Positions 13,945-21,537 of a stretch of DNA of 44,886 nucleotides are shown one piece after another. The notes beneath the pieces are model-generated. The model made no database searches. It was given only the letters and a program-made list of their open reading frames with translations, and was not told the DNA's origin. Source of the stretch: Bacillota bacterium (lineage in GTDB: Bacteria > Bacillota > Clostridia > Oscillospirales > Acutalibacteraceae); the NCBI GenBank assembly GCA_021769885.1, contig JAETSA010000022.1, positions 1-44,886 on the forward strand. The letters are read 5' to 3'. The stretch's first letter is position 1. The number at the start of each line of letters is the position of its first letter. The position numbers were made by a program, and so were the translations under genes.

Positions 13945-14278
13945 CAATAACCAGCCCCCAATCATTAACACCACGATTCAGCCAATATGAGCGTGAAGCA
14001 TCCAAAAGTTTTACGGTCAGTGGTTTTAATAAGTGTCTGCGGAATACACATTCACGAACCAATAAATCACCATTTGATTTTGTGCAAAGAAAATCTGTGT
14101 TGTATTCCCCGATTTCTTCGCCGTCAAGTGGAATATTGCATTGTATTTCCGTTATATCATCATTACTTTGCAGACTATCCAAATAAGCAAGCTGTAAATC
14201 GTTGTAAGTTCTGCAAACCTCTTTTGATTTGCTGACAGATTTCTTTATACATCTGCCTTTGTAGTTTTTCTTAATCAT
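13931..14278 (-). CDS. tnsA: Short TnsA-like endonuclease
   Basis: A 115-residue protein matching only the nuclease half of TnsA (which is 273 residues in Tn7). Visible are the strand with the catalytic Asp (EIGEYNTDFLC), then GDLLVRECVFRRH in place of the usual '(Q/E)VK', and KLLDASRSYWLNRGVNDWGLVID. The catalytic Lys position reads Val or Cys, although nearby Arg residues might substitute. The C-terminal winged helix that contacts TnsC is missing. TnsA cuts the 5' ends so that transposition is cut-and-paste. A weakened TnsA would favour cointegrates. First gene of the tns operon; AAAGGTGG lies close before the ATG. Confidence 0.75.
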   Translation of the reverse strand: MIKKNYKGRCIKKSVSKSKEVCRTYNDLQLAYLDSLQSNDDITEIQCNIPLDGEEIGEYNTDFLCTKSNGDLLVRECVFRRHLLKPLTVKLLDASRSYWLNRGVNDWGLVIDAEK

Positions 14279-14295
14279 AGAATCCACCTTTCTGA

Positions 14296-14450
14296 TTTCC
14301 CAAAAATGTTCCCAAAAACAGCATATTATTTCCCAAAAACGAAAACACCTCCCAAAAACATATTTGCTGTTATCGGTGCTATTTCTGAAAACATTGATTT
14401 TACTGCATTTCTGCCACTTTCAAGAATACAAGAGATTTTCCCAAAAACAT
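14296..14450 (+). repeat. Array of five TCCCAAAAA motifs at the right end
   Basis: CCCAAAAA (each preceded by T) begins at 14299, 14311, 14332, 14351 and 14440, all in the same orientation, just upstream of tnsA. Three spacings are 12-21 bases. Right ends of Tn7-like elements carry several TnsB-binding sites at such spacing, and sites overlapping the tns promoter allow autoregulation. TnsB binding is inferred; no matching inverted array was found at the left end, where similar CCGAAAAA motifs have the same orientation. Confidence 0.45.
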
Positions 14451-14579
14451 ACTTTTTCAAATACTCTATGTCATTGTGCAAAGCTGTTTATCAACCACGA
14501 TGTAAAAATCGTTATCAACAGCACCGCCGCAAAAAGTGTAAATAAAATTCCTGTTTTATTGACAAAAACGCAGTGTTTA

Positions 14580-14639
14580 CAAGGCTTTTTCTATGTTTTG
14601 CGGGCAAAAAAAGACCTTGCAGAATTGCTTCTACAAGGT
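14580..14639. repeat. 60-bp direct repeat, right copy, at ppdK junction
   Basis: Identical to 1-60. Its last base abuts ppdK coding sequence (GGC codon of CGEHGG) at 14640. It is preceded by TA, giving TACAAGGC at its start and TACAAGGT at its end. Confidence 0.9.
14606..14639 (-). terminator. Terminator fused to truncated ppdK
   Basis: On the minus strand ACCTTGTAGAA pairs with TTCTGCAAGGT around GCAA (14639-14614), followed by seven T. The ppdK stop codon TAG (14633-14631) lies inside the 5' arm of the stem, which is abnormal for a native terminator and marks this as element sequence. Confidence 0.8.
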
Positions 14640-17150
14640 GCCGCCGTGCTCACCGCAGATACCGCAGTGCATCGTCGGACGGACTTCCTTACCCATCTTA
14701 ACCGCCATCTTCATCAGAGCGCCGACGCCCTTCTGGTCAAGCTTCGCAAACGGGTCGTTCTCATAAATCTTGGTGTCATAGTAAGCATCCAAGAATTTGC
14801 CTGCGTCGTCACGGCTGAAGCCGAAGGTCATCTGGGTCAGGTCGTTTGTACCGAAGCAGAAGAACTCAGCCTCTTTTGCAATCTCGTCAGCGGTAAGTGC
14901 CGCTCTCGGGATTTCAATCATCGTACCGACTTCGTATTTCAGCTCCACGCCTGCCGCCGCGATTTCAGCGTCCGCAGTTGCAACAACGATGTCCTTAACG
15001 AACTTCAACTCTTTGATTTCGCCGACCAACGGAATCATAATTTCGGGAACGATGTTCCAGTCAGCGTGTGCTTTCTTCACGTTGATTGCCGCACGGATAA
15101 CCGCCTGGGTCTGCATCTTTGCAATTTCAGGATAGGTTACAGTCAGACGGCAGCCGCGGTGACCCATCATCGGGTTGAACTCGTGGAGAGAGGCGATAAT
15201 CGCTTTGATGTCTTCCACGGATTTGCCCTGTGCTTCTGCCAATGCCGCGATATCGTCTTCCTCAGTGGGAACGAACTCGTGGAGCGGCGGGTCAAGGAAG
15301 CGGATGGTTACGGGGTTGCCTTCGAGTGCTTCATAGAGCTTCTCGAAGTCGCCCTGCTGATAAGGCAGAATCTTTGCGAGTGCCGCTTCTCTTTCTTCCA
15401 CGGTGTCTGCGCAAATCATTTCACGGAATGCCGCGATTCTGTCTGCTTCGAAGAACATATGCTCTGTACGGCAAAGGCCGATGCCTTCTGCGCCGAGCTC
15501 ACGAGCTTTCTTCGCGTCAGCGGGTGTATCTGCATTAGTACGAACCTTCAGGGTTCTGAACTCGTCCGCCCAAGCCATAATTCTGCCGAACTCGCCTGCG
15601 ATTTCAGCGTCAACGGTGTCGATGATGCCGTCGTAGATGTTACCGGTAGAACCGTCAATGGAGATATAGTCGCCCTCGTGATAGGTCTTGCCTGCCAGGG
15701 TGAACTTCTTGTTTTCTTCATCCATATTGATGTCGCCGCAGCCGGAAACACAGCAGGTACCCATACCGCGTGCAACAACTGCCGCGTGAGAAGTCATACC
15801 GCCGCGAACAGTCAGGATGCCCTGCGCCGCTTTCATACCGGTGATGTCTTCGGGAGAGGTTTCGAGACGGACAAGAACGACCTTCTCGCCCTTCTTATTC
15901 CATTCCACAGCGTCGTCAGCGGTGAATACAACTTTACCGCAAGCCGCACCGGGGGATGCGCCCAAGCCCTTGCCTGCCGGAGTAGCCGCTTTCAGTGCTT
16001 TCGCATCGAACTGCGGGTGAAGCAGAGTGTCGAGGTTTCTCGGGTCGATCATTGCAACAGCCTGTTTCTTATCAATCATACCCTCGTCCACGAGGTCGCA
16101 AGCGATTTTGAGAGCGGCCTTCGCGGTTCTCTTACCGTTTCTGGTCTGGAGCATATAGAGCTTGCCTGCTTCCACGGTGAACTCCATATCCTGCATATCG
16201 CGGTAATGGTCTTCCAAGGTTGCGCAAACTTCGGTGAACTGCTTGAATGCATCGGGGAACTCTTCTGCCATCTTTGCAATCGGCATGGGCGTACGGACGC
16301 CTGCAACAACGTCTTCGCCCTGTGCGTTGACAAGGAACTCACCCATCAAGCCTTTTTCGCCGGTTGCGGGGTCACGTGTGAACGCAACGCCTGTACCGCA
16401 GTCATCACCCATATTGCCGAACGCCATCATCTGTACGTTAACAGCGGTACCCCAAGAATACGGGATGTCGTTGTCACGGCGATAAACGTTTGCACGCGGG
16501 TTGTCCCAGGAACGGAAAACAGCTTCGATAGCGCCCATCAGCTGTTCTTTCGGGTCGGTCGGGAAATCCGTGCCGATCTTTGCTTTGTATTCAGCCTTAA
16601 ACTGGCCTGCAAGCTCTTTGAGGTCGTCCGCAGTCAGCTCAACGTCCTGCTTTACGCCTCTCTTTTCTTTCATTTCGTCGATGAGCTGCTCGAAGTATTT
16701 CTTGCCGACTTCCATAACAACGTCGGAATACATCTGGATGAATCTTCTGTAGCAGTCCCAAGCCCAACGCGGATTGTTGGACTTCTTCGCCATAACATCG
16801 ACAACATCTTCGTTCAAACCAAGGTTCAGGATGGTGTCCATCATACCGGGCATGGAAGCGCGTGCACCCGAACGAACGGAAACGAGCAGCGGGTTTTCTT
16901 TATCGCCGAATTTTTTGCCGACGATGCCTTCCATTTTTACGATGTACTCCATAATCTGTGCCTGGATTTCATCGTTGATTTTTCTGCCATCCTCATAGTA
17001 CTGTGTGCAAGCTTCGGTGGTGATGGTGAAGCCCTGCGGAACAGGAAGACCGAGACCGGTCATTTCCGCGAGGTTTGCGCCTTTGCCGCCGAGCAGGTTG
17101 CGCATGTCTTTGTTCCCTTCAGAGAACAGGTAAACATACTTTTGGCTCAT
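14631..17150 (-). CDS. ppdK: Pyruvate, phosphate dikinase, 3'-truncated
   Basis: Interconverts pyruvate + ATP + phosphate with PEP + AMP + pyrophosphate. From the N terminus: the ATP-binding domain (FSEGNKDMRNLLGGKGANLAEMTG), the phosphohistidine domain with GGMTSHAAVVARGMG (catalytic His near residue 455), and the PEP/pyruvate TIM barrel with RTEHMFF and GICGEHGG. The start at 17150 has GGAGG nine bases upstream. At 839 residues it lacks the last ~35 of the ~875 expected: after CGEHGG only TL and a stop remain, where family members continue with a helix around 'YVSCSPFRVPIARLAAAQA'. The loss coincides exactly with the transposon-side repeat. It is probably inactivated or weakened, unless the junction is an assembly artefact. 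Confidence 0.9.
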   Translation of the reverse strand: MSQKYVYLFSEGNKDMRNLLGGKGANLAEMTGLGLPVPQGFTITTEACTQYYEDGRKINDEIQAQIMEYIVKMEGIVGKKFGDKENPLLVSVRSGARASMPGMMDTILNLGLNEDVVDVMAKKSNNPRWAWDCYRRFIQMYSDVVMEVGKKYFEQLIDEMKEKRGVKQDVELTADDLKELAGQFKAEYKAKIGTDFPTDPKEQLMGAIEAVFRSWDNPRANVYRRDNDIPYSWGTAVNVQMMAFGNMGDDCGTGVAFTRDPATGEKGLMGEFLVNAQGEDVVAGVRTPMPIAKMAEEFPDAFKQFTEVCATLEDHYRDMQDMEFTVEAGKLYMLQTRNGKRTAKAALKIACDLVDEGMIDKKQAVAMIDPRNLDTLLHPQFDAKALKAATPAGKGLGASPGAACGKVVFTADDAVEWNKKGEKVVLVRLETSPEDITGMKAAQGILTVRGGMTSHAAVVARGMGTCCVSGCGDINMDEENKKFTLAGKTYHEGDYISIDGSTGNIYDGIIDTVDAEIAGEFGRIMAWADEFRTLKVRTNADTPADAKKARELGAEGIGLCRTEHMFFEADRIAAFREMICADTVEEREAALAKILPYQQGDFEKLYEALEGNPVTIRFLDPPLHEFVPTEEDDIAALAEAQGKSVEDIKAIIASLHEFNPMMGHRGCRLTVTYPEIAKMQTQAVIRAAINVKKAHADWNIVPEIMIPLVGEIKELKFVKDIVVATADAEIAAAGVELKYEVGTMIEIPRAALTADEIAKEAEFFCFGTNDLTQMTFGFSRDDAGKFLDAYYDTKIYENDPFAKLDQKGVGALMKMAVKMGKEVRPTMHCGICGEHGGTL

Positions 17151-17172
17151 GAACAAATACCTCCAATTTTAA

Positions 17173-17201
17173 TATACAAATAGTAAAAAACGGTTGTCCA
17201 A
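17173..17201 (-). promoter_or_regulatory. Likely ppdK promoter
   Basis: Minus-strand TTGGAC (17201-17196), 17-base spacer, TGTATA (17178-17173), 23 bases from the ppdK start. Confidence 0.5.
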
Positions 17202-17419
17202 AAAGAGAATACCCCCTTGGACGCAATTAACCGCTTGTTATTATAACAGATATTTTCAAGGATTTCCATAGTTTTCTGAGATTTTTTTACAGAAGTTCCG
17301 AAGTTTTACAGAGTCCTTATAAAGGGATTCCCTATCGCACGGTTTTTGGGGGAATTTGCACAAAGACAGGCGGCTTTTGCTTTGCTTTTTTTGAGATTTG
17401 TGGTATGATATGATAATAG

Positions 17420-17990
17420 TAGGGGTCGCTGTTCTCGCCTGCCGGCTCGGTTGCGCTTCTAAGCTTCGCTTAGAGGTGTCCGCCGGACACCCGCACCCTC
17501 AGCGACCCGCGGGCGCACGATGCGCGCCCCTACGGGGTTGGCGCACCGCCATTAGGTTTTTACAAAAATCCGACCGTGCTCGGGCGCTTCGTGAAGCGCC
17601 CCTACAGGTTGTGCATTACTGTAAATTACTACAAAACCGTAGGGACAGCCCTTGCGGCTGTCCGTTTTGTCAAAACGCAATGCAAATTTGATTCGCGCGT
17701 AGGGACGGACATCCTTGTCCGTCCGCGGGCGCACGCAGTTCGCCCCTACGGGGTTGGCGCACCGCCATTGGGTTTTTGCAAAAATCCGACCGTGCTCGGG
17801 CGCTTCGTGAAGCGCCCCTACGAACGTAGGGAACGACCTCTGTGTCGTTCCGCAGAATTGTGCTCGGGTCGTCGAGGACGCCGACCCCTACAGGGTTGGT
17901 GCACCGTCATTGGGTCTGTGCAAAACCCAACCGTGCTCGGGCGGGCATGGAAACCCGCCCCTACGGGTTGCGCATCGCCGTTGGCTTATT
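17420..17990. repeat. Modular hairpin-repeat cluster 1
   Basis: The gap between ppdK and the Dabb gene is filled with palindromic modules, each framed by GTAGGG or CCCCTAC: GCGCTTCGTGAAGCGC (twice), GACGGACATCCTTGTCCGTC, GACAGCCCTTGCGGCTGTC, GAACGACCTCTGTGTCGTTC, GGGCGGGCATGGAAACCCGCCC. They are separated by variants of a spacer reading TTGCGCACCGCCATTGGGTTTTTG. No gene is supported; frames running through it are repeat-derived. Confidence 0.8.
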
Positions 17991-18030
17991 CTAATAATCT
18001 GATCAAATAAATATAAAGGAAGTCATACTT

Positions 18031-18333
18031 ATGCTCACACACGTGGTTATGTGGAAATTCAAGGACGCCGAGGGGAAACCTAAGGCGGAAAACATCGACA
18101 TTGTAAAATCGGGCTTGGAAAGCTTGCTCGGAAAAGTACCCGCGCTTAAAAGCATTCGTTTTTACAAAAACGAGGTCGAATGCGACCGCAATTTTGATGC
18201 GATGCTTGTGGTGAAAGTCGAGGATGCGGATGCGTTGGAGGCGTATAAAACACATCCTGCGCACCAAGCGGTTGCCGCCTATGTTGCAAAAGTAACCGTC
18301 GGACGTGCCGCCGTGGATACGACCGCGCTGTAA
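18031..18333 (+). CDS. Dabb-family (stress-responsive A/B barrel) protein
   Basis: A 100-residue ferredoxin-like alpha/beta barrel protein. It begins MLTHVVMWKFKD, has FYKNEVECDRNFDAMLVVKVED and ends HPAHQAVAAYVAKVTVGRAAVDTTAL, all standard for the Dabb family, which forms dimers and includes small enzymes and stress proteins. AAGGAAG lies ~9 bases before ATG. It stands alone between a hairpin-repeat cluster and a promoter for the TetR gene. Catalytic role uncertain. Confidence 0.85.
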   Translation: MLTHVVMWKFKDAEGKPKAENIDIVKSGLESLLGKVPALKSIRFYKNEVECDRNFDAMLVVKVEDADALEAYKTHPAHQAVAAYVAKVTVGRAAVDTTAL

Positions 18334-18370
18334 GAGTTGTAAGAATCTATCGGATTTTGTAAAATTTTTC

Positions 18371-18400
18371 TTGAACAACCTTCGCTGTGTATGGTATGAT
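18371..18400 (+). promoter_or_regulatory. Promoter just upstream of MITE-like element and tetR
   Basis: TTGAAC (18371-18376), 18-base spacer, TATGAT (18395-18400). The start would fall at the edge of the TIR element, so that element would form most of the 5' leader of the tetR-kinase transcript. Confidence 0.5.
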
Positions 18401-18679
18401 ATAGCATAGGGCAGTTGAACCCGATATGGTTTAAAATGCCCTATTTCCGCTGAAACTGCGTTAAAAATCTCGGCATACGGCAGTATGCCGTCGATTTTGT
18501 GCCTTGTTTCAACAAAAATATGACTATTTTAAACTGCAAAGCACCGAAAACGCAGGAGTTGCGGATGAATTTTTGCTTCTCCGACGGCAGGAAGGCTATC
18601 GCCTTCCCACGGCGAAAACGTGAAAATTCGCCGCAAGAACAAGTTTTCGGCATATTGTGTTCGACTACCCTATGCTATA
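18400..18679 (+). mobile_element. MITE-like TIR element, copy A
   Basis: A ~280-bp element with terminal inverted repeats (TAGCATAGGGCAGTTGAACC… at the left, its imperfect complement ending …CCCTATGCTA at the right) flanked by TA on both sides, as in IS630/Tc1-mariner-type MITEs. Its interior is almost identical to 33860-34137 (opposite strand) and contains a perfect-looking GGCATAC/GTATGCC hairpin. It encodes no transposase. It lies between a TATGAT -10 and the tetR start. Confidence 0.8.
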
Positions 18680-18707
18680 CTGTATACTTATTTAAGGAAT
18701 GAAATAT

Positions 18708-19361
18708 ATGGATTTGCAAAAGCACCATAAGCCGACGTTTGACAATATCGCGCCCGAAAAACGGGAGCGTATTCTGCACGCGGCAACCGGGGAATTTGCG
18801 CTCAAGGGCTTTGAGAACGCCAATATGAACACCATCGCCAAAAAGGCGGATGTCAGTGTGGGTTCTCTCTATAAATATTTCGAGAATAAGCAGGATTTGT
18901 TTCTGACGGTGATTCACTATTCCATTCAAAGTATGGAGGAATTGCTCACGGTGCTCGCCGAAAGCGATGAGGACATCCTTGTAAAGGTAGAGCGTATCAT
19001 CCGCGAGATTCAGCGTTCCTCGAAAGAGAGCGCTGTGCTTTTGAAGCTTTATAATGCGATGACGGCGGAGAACAATCCGCGCTTTGCTTCGCAGTTTGCC
19101 TATGAAATGGAAGCACTGACGGCACACATTTACCGTCTTGCGATAGAAGCAGGGCAGAAAAACGGCGATATCCGCACCGATATCAGCGCACCGTTCGCGG
19201 CGTTTCTGCTCGACAATATTTTTATGTCTTTGCAGTTTTCTTATGCGTGTGACTACTATATCGAGCGATTCCGTATTTATGTCGGCAACGACATTACCGA
19301 GCGGGACGATTTTGTGGTCGAGCAGTGTCTGAAATTTGTAAAGTCTGCGTTAAAGAAATAA
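18708..19361 (+). CDS. TetR/AcrR-family regulator
   Basis: A 217-residue regulator. The N-terminal HTH (PEKRERILHAATGEFALKGF then NANMNTIAKKADVSVGSLYKYF, residues ~12-55) is canonical TetR. The C-terminal helices (~60-217) form the ligand and dimer domain. The start at 18708 is preferred because AAGGA lies nine bases upstream; a start at 18699 would overlap it. The FGGY kinase gene follows 27 bases after the stop, so the regulator probably controls its own operon in response to a metabolite. Confidence 0.88.
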   Translation: MDLQKHHKPTFDNIAPEKRERILHAATGEFALKGFENANMNTIAKKADVSVGSLYKYFENKQDLFLTVIHYSIQSMEELLTVLAESDEDILVKVERIIREIQRSSKESAVLLKLYNAMTAENNPRFASQFAYEMEALTAHIYRLAIEAGQKNGDIRTDISAPFAAFLLDNIFMSLQFSYACDYYIERFRIYVGNDITERDDFVVEQCLKFVKSALKK

Positions 19362-19388
19362 ATAATTCATCTCTTGGGAGGAATGGAT

Positions 19389-21008
19389 ATGGTAAATCCG
19401 ACTTACACGATCTCTTACGACATCGGCACGACAGGCGTAAAAACCTGCCTGTTCTCGATTACGGATAAGATCGAATTGCTGGCGGCGGCAAGCGAGGGGT
19501 ATAACCTCTATGTTTTGCCCGGCGGCGGCGCGGAGCAAGACCCCGACGAGTGGTGGGAAGCAATGGTCAAGAGCACCCGCACCGTAATGAAGAAGAGCAA
19601 GATCGATAAAAAAGACATTACCGGTATTTCGTTCTGCTCACAGATGCAGGGGCTTGTGCTCGTGGATGAAAACGGCAATGCCGTGCGCCGTGCAATGAGC
19701 TATATGGATCAGCGCGCAGGCGAGGAACTGAAAAAGGGCATCGCTTACGGACCGCAGATTGCGGGCGCGAATATCCCGAAGCTGTTAAAGGCGTTGCAGG
19801 TTACGGGCGCGGTGGCGTGCTCCGTCAAAGACCCGGTTTGGAAATACAAATGGGTAGAAGCAAATGAACCCGAAGTATTCGCCAAGGTACATAAATGGCT
19901 GGACGTAAAAGAATATCTCATCTGCCGTATGACAGGCGAATTTGTGATGACGCAGGATTCGGCATACGGTGCACTGCTCTATGATATCCGCAAGGGCAAA
20001 GAGGGCTGGAGCTCGGAGATGTGCAAGCTGTACGGCGTGCACGAAAAGCATCTTGCAAAGCTTGTGCGCTGTACAGACCGCGTCGGCAAGCTGCGTAAAG
20101 AACAGGCAGAGGAATTGGGCTTGGAGGAAGGTACTTCCGTATTCGGCGGCGGCGGTGATGCATCGCTCATCGGCGTGGGCGCCGGTGCGGTTGACCTTGG
20201 CGATACGCATATGTATTCCGGCACATCGGGTTGGGTTTCTACAGTTACGGACAAGAGCGTTGTGGATACCAGCGCAATGATTGCGGCAATCGTCGGTGCA
20301 CGTGACGGCTATTTCAACTACTTTGCAGAACTGGAGACTGCCGCAAAGTGCGTAGAATGGGTGAAAGACCATTTGGCACTCGATGAAATCGACATTTATC
20401 TTGACAAGAGCCACGACCTGAAGCATCACCGTGAGGACAGAGAAACAGTGTATACCAATCTGTACGATTATATGATGGCGGTGGTGGATACCGTTCCCGC
20501 AGGCGCAAACGGCGTTGTATTTACCCCGTGGCTGCACGGCAACCGCTGTCCGTTTGAAGACCCGAACGCACGCGGGATGTTCTTTAACATCAGTCTCGAA
20601 ACAGGCAAATCCGAAATGATTCGCGCGGTGGTCGAGGGTGTTTGCTTCCATCTTCGCTGGATGCTCGAAACCCAAGCGAAGAAAGTCCAAACCTCGTCTA
20701 CAATCCGCTTTGTCGGCGGCGGCGCGCTGAGCGACATCACCTGCCAGATTTTGGCGGACTGCACGGGCAGAACCATCGAAACCGTAGACAGCCCGCAGAA
20801 CATCGGCGCAGTCGGCGCGGCGGCTATGATTGCCGTCGGCACAGGGCTGATCAAGGATTTGGGCGAAGTCAAAAAACTGATTCCCGCCGCAAAGACCTTC
20901 CGCCCGAATGCGGCAAACAAAGCAGTTTACGATCGCAACTTCGCTGTATACAAGAATTTGTATAAGGCGAATAAAGAGAACTTTGCGTTGCTCAATAAGG
21001 ACGCGTAA
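19389..21008 (+). CDS. FGGY-family carbohydrate kinase (xylulokinase-like)
   Basis: A 539-residue sugar kinase of the FGGY family. The N-terminal phosphate-binding loop is YDIGTTGVKTCLFS. SFCSQMQGLVLVD and MSYMDQRAGEE lie in the sugar-binding domain, GGGGDASLIGVGAGAV is the phosphate 2/adenosine region, and FVGGGALSDITCQILADCTG is the C-terminal FGGY signature. Length fits xylulokinase-like members (~500-540). It phosphorylates a pentulose or related sugar or polyol; substrate not determinable. GGGAGG lies seven bases before the ATG at 19389. It is cotranscribed with the TetR gene and ends at a strong bidirectional terminator. Confidence 0.9.
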   Translation: MVNPTYTISYDIGTTGVKTCLFSITDKIELLAAASEGYNLYVLPGGGAEQDPDEWWEAMVKSTRTVMKKSKIDKKDITGISFCSQMQGLVLVDENGNAVRRAMSYMDQRAGEELKKGIAYGPQIAGANIPKLLKALQVTGAVACSVKDPVWKYKWVEANEPEVFAKVHKWLDVKEYLICRMTGEFVMTQDSAYGALLYDIRKGKEGWSSEMCKLYGVHEKHLAKLVRCTDRVGKLRKEQAEELGLEEGTSVFGGGGDASLIGVGAGAVDLGDTHMYSGTSGWVSTVTDKSVVDTSAMIAAIVGARDGYFNYFAELETAAKCVEWVKDHLALDEIDIYLDKSHDLKHHREDRETVYTNLYDYMMAVVDTVPAGANGVVFTPWLHGNRCPFEDPNARGMFFNISLETGKSEMIRAVVEGVCFHLRWMLETQAKKVQTSSTIRFVGGGALSDITCQILADCTGRTIETVDSPQNIGAVGAAAMIAVGTGLIKDLGEVKKLIPAAKTFRPNAANKAVYDRNFAVYKNLYKANKENFALLNKDA

Positions 21009-21033
21009 GGCAAACAAAACGGCATAAGACAAA

Positions 21034-21076
21034 GAAAAACACCACGCACCTGTGCAGATTCTACAGGTGCGTGGTG
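21034..21076 (-). terminator. Strong bidirectional terminator
   Basis: CACCACGCACCTGT (21040-21053) and its complement (21063-21076) form a 14-bp stem. On the minus strand it is followed by TTTTTCTTT; it separates the convergent kinase and PPOX genes. Confidence 0.85.
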
Positions 21077-21088
21077 ACTTTATATACA

Positions 21089-21511
21089 TTAATTTTCCAA
21101 TGAAAAGCTTTCCGTTTTCAAATCGCTGTAATATCTGCCTTTCTCGGCAGTGAACTTGAGAACGCAGTAATCGGGGTCGGTTACACCCTGCCTGTAAAAC
21201 ATCGTATCGCCCGCACGCCAAATCTCTTTTTTTATTTCTGCATCCTGCAATACTTCCATTGTCCCTATAAGCATAACGCCCGTATACCGAAAGCGGCCTT
21301 TGTTAAAAAAGTAAATACTCGCCTTTGGATTATCTATATACTGCTGTACGCGCATAGAAGATGTGTTGGTCGTAAAATAAAAGCTGTTGCCGTGAATTTT
21401 CCGCGGCGCAAACATTGCTTTCATATTTGGAAAGCCGTCTGCGTCCACCGAGGCAATAAACGCTGTTTTCTGCTTTGCAATAAATTCAAAAAGCTGTTCT
21501 TTGGTTTTCAT
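21089..21511 (-). CDS. Pyridoxamine 5'-phosphate oxidase-family protein
   Basis: A 140-residue split-barrel flavin/F420-type protein: FIASVDADGFPNMKAMFAP, then SFYFTTNTSSMRVQQYIDNPKASIYFF, then YTGVMLIGTMEVL. It matches the short PPOX/general stress 26-like family, which binds FMN and reduces small molecules. It lies 26 bases downstream of the MarR gene and in the same direction, so it is its likely partner. Substrate unknown. Confidence 0.85.
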   Translation of the reverse strand: MKTKEQLFEFIAKQKTAFIASVDADGFPNMKAMFAPRKIHGNSFYFTTNTSSMRVQQYIDNPKASIYFFNKGRFRYTGVMLIGTMEVLQDAEIKKEIWRAGDTMFYRQGVTDPDYCVLKFTAEKGRYYSDLKTESFSLEN

Positions 21512-21537
21512 AAAACTGCCCTGCCGTTCTTTTTCAT

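Larger units (their letters stand above)
1..14639. mobile_element. Tn7-like transposon (TnsA-TnsB-TnsC-TniQ) with cargo
   Basis: An AT-rich segment carries a complete Tn7-type core (tnsA, tnsB, tnsC, tniQ) at its right end and about 9.5 kb of cargo to the left. tnsA is nearest the flanking gene ppdK and is transcribed away from it, as in Tn7 beside glmS. Base composition changes sharply at 14640, where ppdK coding sequence begins. The right boundary is clear. The left boundary is not: a perfect 60-bp direct repeat occupies 1-60 and 14580-14639, and the window starts inside the left copy, so the real left end may be near 61-130 or beyond the window. I could not find a 5-bp target duplication. 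A site-specifically integrated element, a tandem insertion or an assembly join are alternatives for the repeat. Confidence 0.82.

Noticed and set aside
33-14639. ACCTTGTA…TACAAGGT (125-132 and 14632-14639) as Tn7-type terminal inverted repeats
   Set aside because: Similarity ends after eight bases, the flanking pentamers do not match, and the terminator palindrome creates such matches by itself.
14364-17183. Very long open frame (939 codons) on the plus strand
   Set aside because: It is the antisense of ppdK, kept open by GC-rich codon use; its protein is Cys/His/Arg-rich without any motif, and it runs across the element junction.
17420-17990. CRISPR-like array in the intergenic repeats
   Set aside because: Repeats are palindromic modules of different sequence and length without regular spacing, and no cas genes are present.
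19785-21221. 478-codon minus-strand frame
   Set aside because: Antisense of the FGGY kinase, no motif, no ribosome-binding site; it also crosses the terminator at 21040-21076.
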